A stretch of DNA of 64,000 nt from Bradyrhizobium prioriisuperbiae. Its GTDB lineage: Bacteria; Pseudomonadota; Alphaproteobacteria; Rhizobiales; Xanthobacteraceae. This document shows positions 55,202-63,373 of this stretch, one piece after another (the stretch's first letter is position 1; each line of letters starts with the position of its first letter). Below the pieces are notes generated by a model. That model worked only from the letters and a program-made list of their open reading frames with translations. It made no database searches and was not told the origin of the DNA. Position numbers and translations under genes: made by a program. The DNA lies in the NCBI RefSeq assembly GCF_032397745.1, contig NZ_CP135921.1, positions 4,948,501-5,012,500 of the forward strand, written 5' to 3'.

Positions 55202-55831
55202 ATGATGCGTCGATTCCTCACCATCCTTGCAGCCCTTGCCTCGTTGAGCCTCACGGGATGCGGCTATAACTCGATCCAGCAGACCGATGAACAGGTCACC
55301 TCCGCGTGGTCGGAAGTGGTCAACCAGTATCAGCGTCGCGCCGATCTGGTGCCGAACCTGGTCAATTCGGTAAAGGGCTTCGCCCAGCAGGAGAAGGACG
55401 TGCTGCTCGGCGTCACCAATGCGCGCGCCAGGGTCGGCAGCGTGCAGGTGACCCCCGAGGTGCTCAACGATCCCGCTGCGCTGCAAAAATTCCAGGCCGC
55501 GCAGAGCGAACTGACCGGCGCACTGTCGCGTCTGCTGGTGACCACGGAAAATTATCCGCAACTGAAGTCCGATCAGTTGTTTCGCGACCTGGTCGCTCAG
55601 CTCGAAGGCACCGAGAACCGCATCACGGTGGCACGCAACCGCTATATCAAGGCGGTGCAGGATTATAACGTCGGCATCCGCACCTTCCCCAACAACCTTA
55701 CCGCCATGGTGTTCGGCTACAAGACCAAGGCGAACTTCACGGTCGACAACGAGAAGTCGATTTCCACCGCGCCGAAGGTCGATTTCAATCCGCCGCCCGC
55801 GGCGCCGGCTCCTGCTGCGCCGGCGAAGTAG
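55202..55831 (+). CDS. lemA: LemA family lipoprotein
   Basis: About 209 residues; adjacent ATGs at 55202 and 55205 follow GGAGAG. The lipobox LTGC near residue 20 marks a lipoprotein. The LemA signature follows: NSIQQTDEQVTSAWSEVVNQ, YQRRADLVPNLVNSVKGFA, ENYPQLKSDQLFRDLVAQLE and RNRYIKAVQDYNVGIRTFP. A Pro/Ala tail ends the protein. LemA proteins are helical envelope proteins of poorly known role, often next to TPM-domain genes, as here. The next gene starts 25 bases downstream. Confidence 0.93.
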   Translation: MMRRFLTILAALASLSLTGCGYNSIQQTDEQVTSAWSEVVNQYQRRADLVPNLVNSVKGFAQQEKDVLLGVTNARARVGSVQVTPEVLNDPAALQKFQAAQSELTGALSRLLVTTENYPQLKSDQLFRDLVAQLEGTENRITVARNRYIKAVQDYNVGIRTFPNNLTAMVFGYKTKANFTVDNEKSISTAPKVDFNPPPAAPAPAAPAK

Positions 55832-55856
55832 GCTGCGCGTAACGAAAGCGACCGCA

Positions 55857-56720
55857 ATGGCTGCTGCAAGACGCGTCGTTCTGGCGCTGATGATGTGCTG
55901 CTGGTCCCTGGTGGCCGCGGCCGATGTCGCGGTGCCGCCCTTGGGGCGGGTGGTCGACCTGACGGCGACGCTGAGTTCAGGTGACGTCGCGACGCTGGAG
56001 CAGAAGCTCCGGGATTTCGAGACGCGCAAGGGCAGCCAGGTGGCGGTGCTGATCGTGCCGACCACGGCGCCGGAGACCATCGAGCAATATTCGCTGCGGG
56101 TGGTCGAGCAGTGGAAGCTGGGGCGCAAAAAGATCGACGATGGCGCGCTGCTGATCGTCGCCAAGACCGACCGCAAGCTGCGCATCGAGGTCGGTTATGC
56201 GCTGGAAGGTGCGCTCAACGACGCCACCTCCAAGCGCATCATCGATGAGGTGATCGCCCCGAAATTCAAGGCGGGTGATTTTGCCGGCGGCATCGGTGAC
56301 GGTGTCGAGCGCATGCTGAAGGTGATCGACGGCGAACCGCTGCCGGCGTCGCAGCCGAAATCCTCCTCCCTGAGTCTCGACGATCTCGGCGACATGATTC
56401 CGGTCATCTTCATCCTGGCGATCGTGATCGGCGGCATCCTGCGTGCGATGCTCGGGCCGCTCTTGGGGGCGCTGGTCACCGGCGGCGGGGTCGGGCTGAT
56501 CGCCTGGGCGATCATCGGCGTGCTGTCGCTGTCGGCGCTTGCAGGCATCATTGCCTTTGTTGTCACCCTGATCGGCGGTGGGCTGGGAGGCGGGCGTGGC
56601 GGCGGCTATGTGCTGCCCGGCGGCGGTGGGTTCAGCACCGGTGGTTCGAGTGGTGGTGGCGGTGGGTTCAGCGGCGGCGGCGGTAGTTTCGGGGGCGGCG
56701 GCGCCTCCGGAAGCTGGTAA
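55857..56720 (+). CDS. YgcG-like TPM-domain membrane protein
   Basis: A 287-residue protein with signal peptide (VVLALMMCCWSLVAAADV). The TPM domain spans about residues 30-165: GRVVDLTATLSSGDVATLEQ, VLIVPTTAPETIEQYSLRVV, DDGALLIVAKTDRKLRIEVG and DFAGGIGDGVERMLKVI. Two spans follow (VIFILAIVIGGILRAMLGPL and LSLSALAGIIAFVVTLIGG), and a Gly/Ser-rich tail ends in GASGSW. This is the standard YgcG layout found with lemA. Function in envelope processing is suspected but not established. Confidence 0.9.
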   Translation: MAAARRVVLALMMCCWSLVAAADVAVPPLGRVVDLTATLSSGDVATLEQKLRDFETRKGSQVAVLIVPTTAPETIEQYSLRVVEQWKLGRKKIDDGALLIVAKTDRKLRIEVGYALEGALNDATSKRIIDEVIAPKFKAGDFAGGIGDGVERMLKVIDGEPLPASQPKSSSLSLDDLGDMIPVIFILAIVIGGILRAMLGPLLGALVTGGGVGLIAWAIIGVLSLSALAGIIAFVVTLIGGGLGGGRGGGYVLPGGGGFSTGGSSGGGGGFSGGGGSFGGGGASGSW

Positions 56721-56734
56721 CGGGGGCGGCAGCG

Positions 56735-57232
56735 ATGGGCGTCAAACGCATCGGCAAGCATCTGCTCCAGAGCCGCTGGCGCGTGCGCCAGGTGTTCACT
56801 CACGCGGTGCTGGCGCGAATCGAGCAGGCGATCAAAGCCAGCGAAGCCAGCCATGGCGGCCAGATTCGCTTCGCGGTTGAGGGGGCCCTCGACGGCGTGG
56901 CGCTGTTCCGCGATCAGGGGCCCCGCGCGCGTGCGCTCGACGTGTTCGCGCACCTGCGGGTCTGGGACACCGAACACAACAACGGTGTGCTGATTTACTT
57001 GCTGCTGGCCGACCGCGATGTCGAGATCGTTGCCGACCGCGCTTTCAATACCAGGGTGAGCGCTGCGCAATGGGAGGAGATCTGCCACCGGATCGAGGCG
57101 GATTTTCGTGGCGGCAATTTCGAGAGCGGTGTGCTGAAGGGAATCGCGGCGGTGACGCAACAGCTCGCTGCGCATTTTCCGCCCTCGGGATCGCATCGTA
57201 ATGAACTGCCGGACAGGCCGGTGGTGTTGTGA
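56735..57232 (+). CDS. second TPM-domain protein
   Basis: A 165-residue protein 14 bases after the first TPM gene. It keeps the domain core (LARIEQAIKASEASHGGQIR, VWDTEHNNGVLIYLLLADRD, VEIVADRAFNTRVSAAQWEE, FESGVLKGIAAVTQQLAAHF) but lacks the signal peptide, membrane spans and glycine tail of its neighbour. The lemA-TPM-TPM order is a common three-gene operon in proteobacteria, so the proteins probably work together at the envelope. Confidence 0.88.
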   Translation: MGVKRIGKHLLQSRWRVRQVFTHAVLARIEQAIKASEASHGGQIRFAVEGALDGVALFRDQGPRARALDVFAHLRVWDTEHNNGVLIYLLLADRDVEIVADRAFNTRVSAAQWEEICHRIEADFRGGNFESGVLKGIAAVTQQLAAHFPPSGSHRNELPDRPVVL

Positions 57233-57295
57233 GAGGCCAGACGCTTCGATCGTGATGGCGCAGAGATCGATACGGGGCGCGTAGGGGAATGCCAA

Positions 57296-57697
57296 ATGGG
57301 ACGTTATCGCAAAATCGCAGCGGGCATGCTTGCGGGAGCCGTGCTGGGTGCCGGCGCAGTTCAGGGATTGCACGCCCAGATGAAGTCGCCGGTCTATTAC
57401 ATCGTCGAAATCGATGTCGGCAATCCGGATGCCTATGCGAGCGAGTTTGCGTCCAGGGCCCAGGCCGCTATCAAGAAAGCGGGCGGGCGCTTCCTGGCGG
57501 TTGGCGGAGCTGGCTCGTCGATCGGAAAGGTCACTGCTCTGGAAGGCGATCCGCCGAAGCGTGTCGTCGTGCAGCTGTGGGACAGTGTGGACCAGCTCAA
57601 GGCGTGGCGGGCCAGCCCGGAGTATTTGGAGATCCGCAAGATCGGCGACCAATACGCGAAGTTCCGGGCGTTTGCTGTGGATGGCTTGCCGCAGTAA
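57296..57697 (+). CDS. DUF1330-family exported protein
   Basis: A 133-residue protein with signal peptide (GMLAGAVLGAGAVQGLHAQ). The DUF1330 ferredoxin-like domain follows: PVYYIVEIDVGNPDAYASEF, AGGRFLAVGGAGSSIGKVTA, KRVVVQLWDSVDQLKAWRA and EYLEIRKIGDQYAKFRAFAV. This dimeric alpha/beta-barrel fold is of uncertain function; most members are cytoplasmic, so the signal peptide is noteworthy. Convergent with sucD. Confidence 0.85.
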   Translation: MGRYRKIAAGMLAGAVLGAGAVQGLHAQMKSPVYYIVEIDVGNPDAYASEFASRAQAAIKKAGGRFLAVGGAGSSIGKVTALEGDPPKRVVVQLWDSVDQLKAWRASPEYLEIRKIGDQYAKFRAFAVDGLPQ

Positions 57698-57728
57698 GTG
57701 GGAGTCAAGGTGCATCGACCAATGACGC

Positions 57729-57818
57729 CGTCATGGCCGGGCTTGTCCCGGCCATCCACGTCTTAACAGCGTTGCGGCAAGGAAGACGTGGATGCCCGCA
57801 CCAAGTGCGGGCATGACG
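57729..57818. repeat. palindromic intergenic element, family B (copy 2)
   Basis: Second copy of the 52369-52458 element: TCATGGCCGGGCTTGTCCCG, CCATCCACGTCTTA, a spacer, AAGACGTGGATGCCCGC and GTGCGGGCATGA. It lies between the convergent DUF1330 and sucD genes and probably works as a bidirectional terminator. Confidence 0.8.
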
Positions 57819-57863
57819 TAGAATGTGGAGAGACGCCTAGCGCCTCATGAGAGATCCTGAACC

Positions 57864-58748
57864 CTACCGCTTCAACACCTCCACCAGCGTCGTCCCGAGC
57901 CGCGCCGGCGAGGGCGAGACGCGGATGCCGGCGGATTCCATCGCGGCGATCTTGGAGTCGGCGTCACCCTTGCCGCCGGCGATGATGGCGCCGGCGTGGC
58001 CCATGCGGCGGCCGGGAGGTGCGGTGCGCCCCGCAATGAAGCCGACCATCGGCTTCTTGCGGCCCCGCCTGGCTTCGTCCTTGAGGAACTGCGCGGCGTC
58101 TTCTTCCGCCGATCCGCCGATCTCGCCGATCATCACGATCGACTGGGTTGAGGGATCGCCCAAGAACATCTCCAGCACGTCGATGAACTCGGTGCCCTTC
58201 ACCGGATCACCGCCGATGCCGACCGCCGAGGTCTGTCCGAGGCCGACCTGCGAGGTCTGGTACACCGCCTCATAGGTCAGCGTGCCCGAACGCGAGACCA
58301 CGCCGACGCTGCCCTTCTTGAAGATGCTGCCGGGCATGATGCCGATCTTGCATTCGCCGGCCGTCATCAGCCCCGGGCAATTGGGGCCGACCAGGCGCGA
58401 CTTCGAGCCTTCCAAAGCGCGCTTCACCTTGATCATGTCCTTCACCGGAATGCCTTCGGTGATGCACACGATCAGCGGCACTTCGGCTGCGATCGCCTCG
58501 CAGATCGCATCGCCCGCGCCGGGCGGCGGCACATAGATCACGCTGGCGTCGGCGCCGGTCGCCTCGCGCGCGTCGGCCACGGTGTCGAACACCGGCAGGT
58601 TCAGGTGGGTCGAGCCGCCCTTGCCCGGCGAGGTGCCGCCGACCATTTTCGTGCCGTACAGGATGGCCTGCTCGGAATGAAAGGTGCCGTTCTTGCCGGT
58701 GAAGCCCTGGCAGATCACTTTCGTATTGCTGTCGATCAGGATGGACAT
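57864..58748 (-). CDS. sucD: succinyl-CoA synthetase alpha subunit
   Basis: A 294-residue protein of normal length. CoA-binding N-terminus: [19 protein letters not shown] and [20 protein letters not shown]. The ligase domain has [20 protein letters not shown] and [17 protein letters not shown], and the phosphorylated histidine lies in [19 protein letters not shown] near the C-terminus. With SucC it makes succinate and ATP or GTP from succinyl-CoA in the TCA cycle. It starts immediately after the sucC stop with no gap, so the two are translationally coupled. Confidence 0.97.
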   Translation of the reverse strand: MSILIDSNTKVICQGFTGKNGTFHSEQAILYGTKMVGGTSPGKGGSTHLNLPVFDTVADAREATGADASVIYVPPPGAGDAICEAIAAEVPLIVCITEGIPVKDMIKVKRALEGSKSRLVGPNCPGLMTAGECKIGIMPGSIFKKGSVGVVSRSGTLTYEAVYQTSQVGLGQTSAVGIGGDPVKGTEFIDVLEMFLGDPSTQSIVMIGEIGGSAEEDAAQFLKDEARRGRKKPMVGFIAGRTAPPGRRMGHAGAIIAGGKGDADSKIAAMESAGIRVSPSPARLGTTLVEVLKR

Positions 58749-59951
58749 TTATGCAGCCTCCTTGCGCACGGCGCGAACGATCTTCTGTGCGGCGTCGTCG
58801 AGATCGTCCGCGGAGACCACATTGAGTTTGGACTCGGCGATGATCTTCTTGCCGAGTTCGACATTGGTGCCTTCGAGGCGCACCACCAGCGGCACCTTCA
58901 GGCCGACCTCGCGCACCGCCGAGACCACGCCCTCGGCGATGACGTCGCAGCGCATGATGCCGCCGAAGATGTTGACCAGGATGCCCTTCACATTGGGATC
59001 CGATGTGATGATCTTGAAGGCCGCCGCCACCTTGTCCTTGGTGGCGCCGCCGCCGACATCGAGAAAGTTCGCCGGTGTCGCGCCATAGAGCTTGATGATG
59101 TCCATGGTGGCCATGGCGAGGCCTGCGCCATTCACCATGCAGCCGATCTCGCCTTCCAGCGCGATGTAGTTGAGATCGTATTTCGAGGCCTCGATCTCCT
59201 TCTCGTCCTCCTCGGTGAGGTCGCGCAGCTTGACCACGTCGGCGTGGCGATAGAGCGCGTTGGAATCGAAATTGATTTTTGCGTCGAGGCAGCGCAGTTC
59301 ACCGCCCTTGGTCACCACCAGCGGGTTGATCTCGAGCATCGCCATGTCCTTGGCGACAAAGGCAGCGTAGAGCTGCAGCGTCAATTGCTTCGCCTGCTTG
59401 GCGAGGTCGCCGGTCAGCCCGAGCGCTTTCGCCACGGTGCGGCCGTGATGTGGCATCACGCCGGTGGCGGGATCGACCGAAAACGAAATGATCTTTTCCG
59501 GGGTGTCGTGGGCGACGGCCTCGATGTCCATGCCGCCTTCGGTCGACACCACGAACGAAACACGCGAGGTGACGCGGTCGACCAGCATCGAGAGATAGAA
59601 CTCCTTGTCGATGTCGGAGCCATCCTCGATGTAGAGCCGGTTGACCTGCTTGCCGAACGGGCCGGTCTGCGCTGTCACCAGGGTGTTCTGCAGCATCTCC
59701 CTGGCGAACGCGCCGACCTCCTCGATCGACTTGGCGATCCGCACGCCGCCCTTGGCGTTATCAGGTAACTCCTTGAACTTGCCCTTGCCGCGGCCGCCGG
59801 CATGGATCTGCGACTTCACCACATAGACCGGGCCGGGCAGGGTTTTCGCCGCGGCCACCGCTTCCTCGGCGGTGAAGGCCGGCACGCCCGCGGAGATCGG
59901 CGCGCCGAACTCCTTCAGGATCGCTTTGCCCTGATACTCGTGAATATTCAT
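58749..59951 (-). CDS. sucC: succinyl-CoA synthetase beta subunit
   Basis: About 400 residues from the ATG giving [20 protein letters not shown]; an upstream in-frame extension lacks family similarity. The ATP-grasp region includes [20 protein letters not shown], the metal-binding [20 protein letters not shown], and the CoA-ligase half has [38 protein letters not shown] and [18 protein letters not shown]. It forms the heterodimer or heterotetramer with SucD. mdh and sucAB, which flank sucCD in many alphaproteobacteria, are not adjacent here. Confidence 0.97.
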   Translation of the reverse strand: MNIHEYQGKAILKEFGAPISAGVPAFTAEEAVAAAKTLPGPVYVVKSQIHAGGRGKGKFKELPDNAKGGVRIAKSIEEVGAFAREMLQNTLVTAQTGPFGKQVNRLYIEDGSDIDKEFYLSMLVDRVTSRVSFVVSTEGGMDIEAVAHDTPEKIISFSVDPATGVMPHHGRTVAKALGLTGDLAKQAKQLTLQLYAAFVAKDMAMLEINPLVVTKGGELRCLDAKINFDSNALYRHADVVKLRDLTEEDEKEIEASKYDLNYIALEGEIGCMVNGAGLAMATMDIIKLYGATPANFLDVGGGATKDKVAAAFKIITSDPNVKGILVNIFGGIMRCDVIAEGVVSAVREVGLKVPLVVRLEGTNVELGKKIIAESKLNVVSADDLDDAAQKIVRAVRKEAA

Positions 59952-60195
59952 GTCGTTTGCTCTCCCTTGGGTCCCTGGCTTGCTGCGCCAAGCCAGCGCT
60001 GATCGCCGTTTTTTTGGCATTGTGTATTATGTATACCAGAACTGAAAAAGGCGCGGATGTCAATTCCGGAGGCCGTCCGACGATTTGCGGATCGGCAGGG
60101 TCGCCATGCGTGCCCCGGCAGGGATAAGCCGCCGAAGGTGTGATTAGCTCCAGCTCCCACATCGAGAATCGACAACAAAAACAGGGGAGGCCCAC

Positions 60196-61275
60196 ATGAA
60201 GGCGGTCGTTCGCCGCGGGACGGCATTGATTGCGACCGAGATCGCCGATGTCGTGCCGTCACCAGGCCAGGTGCTGGTCAAAACGCTGGCCTGCGGCATC
60301 TGCGGATCGGATCTCCATGCGGTGCATCATCTCGACACTCTGGTGGCCATGAACCGGCGCGCCGGCTCGGCCAGCTCACTGGATCCCGCGCACGACCTGG
60401 TGATGGGGCATGAGTTCTGCGCGGAAGTGCTCGATCACGGGCCGAACACCGACACGCGGATTCGTCCAGGCACGCGGGTGGTGTCGGTGCCGCTCGCCAT
60501 CGGGCCGAACGGGCCGGAAACCATCGGCTATTCCAGCCGTTTCCCCGGCGGCTTTGCGGAGCGCATGGCGCTGACCGAAGCAACCTTGCTCGAGGTGCCG
60601 AACGGATTGCGCTCCGAATACGCCGCGATGGTCGAGCCGATGGCGGTCGGCGCCCACGCGGTCGAAGCCGCTGACCTGTCGGGGCAGCCGGTGGCGCTGG
60701 TGATCGGCTGCGGTCCGGTCGGGCTCGCGGTCATTGCCGCGCTCAAGCGCAGAGGTGTCGAACCGGTGGTGGCCTCGGACTATTCGCGGGCGCGCCGCCG
60801 CATGGCCAAGACGATGGGGGCCGATATCGTTGTCGATCCCGCCGAGACCTCACCGCACCAGCATTGGGCCGGCTTCGACGTGCCGGCGACCCTGGCCGAA
60901 CTCGGTTTGGCTCGCATCACCGGGCGTGTCGGCCGCTCGCCGTTGATCTTCGAGTGCGTCGGCGTGCCGGGATTGCTGCAGGCCATCATCGAGGGTGGGC
61001 CGCCGCTGGCCCAGGTGATCGTGGTCGGCGTCTGCATGGAGGAGGATCGCCTGGTGCCGGCGCTGGCGATCATCAAGCAGATCCGTTTGCGCTTCGTGCT
61101 GGGATACACGCCGGACGAATTCGCGCGCACGCTGCGCGATGTGGCCGAGGGCGTGATCGACGTGGCGCCGATGTACAGCGGCACTGTCGGCCTCTCCGGC
61201 GTGGCGGCCGCCTTCGCGGCGCTGGCCTCGCCCGAGGACCGGGTCAAGATCATCGTCGATCCGCGGCAGGTCTGA
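60196..61275 (+). CDS. zinc-type alcohol dehydrogenase-like oxidoreductase
   Basis: A 359-residue medium-chain dehydrogenase, divergent from sucC. The catalytic zinc site is formed by CGICGSDLHAVHH and MGHEFCAEVLDHG near residues 34-75 and by the EPMAVGAHAV glutamate. The nucleotide-binding motif is IGCGPVGLAVIAALKRRG. The lobe that normally carries four cysteines for the structural zinc (after the GHE motif) lacks them: it reads PLAIGPNGPETIGYSSRFPG. The family oxidises alcohols or reduces aldehydes and ketones with NAD(P). The substrate is unknown. Confidence 0.85.
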   Translation: MKAVVRRGTALIATEIADVVPSPGQVLVKTLACGICGSDLHAVHHLDTLVAMNRRAGSASSLDPAHDLVMGHEFCAEVLDHGPNTDTRIRPGTRVVSVPLAIGPNGPETIGYSSRFPGGFAERMALTEATLLEVPNGLRSEYAAMVEPMAVGAHAVEAADLSGQPVALVIGCGPVGLAVIAALKRRGVEPVVASDYSRARRRMAKTMGADIVVDPAETSPHQHWAGFDVPATLAELGLARITGRVGRSPLIFECVGVPGLLQAIIEGGPPLAQVIVVGVCMEEDRLVPALAIIKQIRLRFVLGYTPDEFARTLRDVAEGVIDVAPMYSGTVGLSGVAAAFAALASPEDRVKIIVDPRQV

Positions 61276-61724
61276 GCGCGGCACGAGCAAGAATCTGTAG
61301 GGCGGATTAGCGCAGCGTAATCCGCCATTCGCGTCACCGCGTTGCCTGGCGACTTACTATTATGCACTCGCGCTCAACGCGGGCGAGCCTCCGCTAATTT
61401 GATGCTCCGGGTACTTAAATGCCGGCGGACTTTCCGCCTGCTTGAGATGCCTTTGTTTTCGTCTAGGAACGCAAAAATGCGAGATTATCGAATCCGGGTC
61501 TGCAAAGTGTTCCGGGGCTATGTCGGGGCGGTAATGAAGCCGACGGTATGCCCTTTTCTTTCTTTGATAGTTTGCGTGACGCCATACAGGAGAAGGCACG
61601 ACGACGTGCGCCGTGACGTCGAGCGCGCCGGTTTGCACTATGCCGAGTCTGGTCTGTCTGGTTAGGTGCGCAGCGTAATCCGCCCTTCGTGTCAGCGCGT
61701 TGCGTGGCGGCGGGTTACGCTGCG
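61276..61724. repeat. region of GTAGGGCGGATTAGCGCAGC-type dispersed repeats
   Basis: No supported gene. GTAGGGCGGATTAGCGCAGC with CGTAATCCGCC occurs at about 61298-61328. A related block (CGCAGCGTAATCCGCCCTTC and GGCGGGTTACGCTGCGCTAA) lies at about 61670-61728, split by the insertion sequence; its other part, CTAACCCGCCCTACAG, continues at 63255. These are common extragenic repeats in Rhizobiales. Confidence 0.7.
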
Positions 61725-63258
61725 CTAATCTTACTGCGTCATGATTTTTCTGCGCGTGGGTGATGCTGCGACGGCGCCGCAACAAGGGCATCGTATGATT
61801 GTTTTGCTGAGGGCCCGGCTCAACCGCACGCGCATGGTTGCGATCGAGTTCGGGACGTGGCGTTCAGGCCGCAAGGGCAGATCCTCTGGGTCGATAATTG
61901 TCGGGTAAGGGAGGGACCTGGACTGGCGCGGCGGAACAAGTTTCTGAGGGGGGAATCGTCGCCTGTTCGGCGATCAGGAAGCCGTAGGCCGCGATGCACA
62001 GGGTTGCGTGATGATGGAAGCCACGCCAGCCGCGCCCCTCGTAGTGACCGAGCCCGACCTCCTGCTTGAGCTCCTGATAGTCGCGCTCGATGCGCCAGCG
62101 CAGCTTGGCCAGATTGACGAGCTGCGTGAAGCTGACGTTCTCCGGCAGCGTGGCGAGCCAGTATTTGGTCGGCTCTGCTTCGCCCTCCGGCCATTCGATC
62201 AGCAGCCACTCCGGCGACAGCTTCTCGGGGATCAGTTTGTTGTACCCGACGCGGACACGCACCCGCGCAAAGCGCGAGGATAGCTGGTCGGCCGAGCCTT
62301 CCCGCCACGCCACCGTGCGCCAGGCCTGCTTCGGGAGACTGAGTGCCACTTTTTTGGCCGAGACCAGTTCGGGCTCGTCGCGGCGGCCGGTGTTGTTCAT
62401 CGGCTTGTCCATCCGCCGCGGGCCGCTGCCAGGGGCCCACATCAAGATGGTCGGCACGATGCCGACCACGTAAGGCAAGCCCAATTCTGTCATGCCGGCA
62501 CGCAGCCGCGCGTCCCTGCCGTAGGCCGCATCCATCAGCGCGACGCCGCGTGGCAGACTGCTCTCGCAGGCCCAGCGGATTTGCTCCAGCGCGATCTGCG
62601 GCTTAGTCTTGAACTTGATCTGCTTCGGCACGCCTGCCTTCTTCCGCCGGGCACGATCCTTCGTCCAGGCTTCCGGCAAGTACAGCCGATAGGCCACCGG
62701 AAGGCTGGCGGCATGATTGGCGATCGAGAGCGACACCGCCACCTGGCAATTGGCCTGCTTGCCGAGCTGCCCGCAATATTGGTGGTGCACGCCGACCGAA
62801 TGCTTGCCTTGCTTGGGGAACGAGGTGTCGTCGATGATCCACGCCTCGATCGGCCCGCTCTTCTCGATCGCCGGCAGCACCAAATCGCGCACCTTGGTCA
62901 GCACGTCCTCGTCCGACCAGGCCGCGTTGGCGACAAAATGCAGCAACGACTGATGCTGTGCCGCCGTGCGCGCTGGAGCCGTCCGCGCCGCCATCGGCTC
63001 CACGCTCTTGCGTTCCCCAGGCAGCATCAGGCCCGTGCAATAGTCGCGCAGCGGTCTCGTCCGCTCCACGTGACCGATCACGCTTCCAAGACCGGCTACA
63101 TACTCCGCAAACCGCGTTTCGCTATCCCCACCCTGATCGAGATTCATCCGGCCCTCCGCGCGCCAAATATTGAATCTCCTCAATTACTTGATTCTCAGCC
63201 TCAATGACTGCGACCGTCTGACTCAGTAGGACTAATCTTACTGACTCAGTAGGACTAA
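61725..63258. mobile_element. IS701-family insertion sequence with CTAA target duplication
   Basis: The element begins TCTTACTGCGTCA at 61729, just after CTAA (61725-61728). It ends ...TGACTCAGTAGGA at 63231, giving 1,503 bp, followed by CTAA (63232-63235). The ends are imperfect inverted repeats (TCTTACTGCGTCA versus TCCTACTGAGTCA). A further 19-base block TCTTACTGACTCAGTAGGA (63236-63254) and a third CTAA (63255-63258) follow before the interrupted palindromic repeat resumes. CTAA fits the YTAR target rule of the IS701 family. One transposase gene fills the element. Confidence 0.85.
61864..63147 (-). CDS. IS701-family transposase
   Basis: About 427 residues from the ATG giving MNLDQGGDSETRFAEYV; a 12-codon extension upstream is possible. 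DDE-type motifs: WIIDDTSFPKQGKHSVGV with the first Asp pair, GVALMDAAYGRDARLRAGM with the second Asp, and LRWRIERDYQELKQEVGLGH with the Glu in the usual Y-(2)-R-(3)-E-like context. QYCGQLGKQANCQVAVSLS is a family hallmark. The gene appears intact, so the element may still move. It ends in ATIPPSETCSAAPVQVPP, a variable tail. Confidence 0.92.
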   Translation of the reverse strand: MNLDQGGDSETRFAEYVAGLGSVIGHVERTRPLRDYCTGLMLPGERKSVEPMAARTAPARTAAQHQSLLHFVANAAWSDEDVLTKVRDLVLPAIEKSGPIEAWIIDDTSFPKQGKHSVGVHHQYCGQLGKQANCQVAVSLSIANHAASLPVAYRLYLPEAWTKDRARRKKAGVPKQIKFKTKPQIALEQIRWACESSLPRGVALMDAAYGRDARLRAGMTELGLPYVVGIVPTILMWAPGSGPRRMDKPMNNTGRRDEPELVSAKKVALSLPKQAWRTVAWREGSADQLSSRFARVRVRVGYNKLIPEKLSPEWLLIEWPEGEAEPTKYWLATLPENVSFTQLVNLAKLRWRIERDYQELKQEVGLGHYEGRGWRGFHHHATLCIAAYGFLIAEQATIPPSETCSAAPVQVPPLPDNYRPRGSALAA

Positions 63259-63285
63259 CCCGCCCTACAGACTGAGTACAAGAAA

Positions 63286-63318
63286 AAAGCGCGCATCCGA
63301 CGATGCACGCTTTTAATG
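63286..63318 (-). terminator. intrinsic terminator of the MFS gene (minus direction)
   Basis: Read on the minus strand: AAAAGCGTGCATC, loop GTCG, GATGCGCGCTTTTTT. The stem is about 10 bp with a T-run. It lies about 55 bases after the MFS stop. A second hairpin (GACCGGGCG / CGCCCGGTC) lies closer, at 63335-63356. Confidence 0.75.
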
Positions 63319-63373
63319 ATCTCGCCGGAGACAGACCGGGCGCGAACGCCCGGTCGAAGTTCAAGCCAATCCC

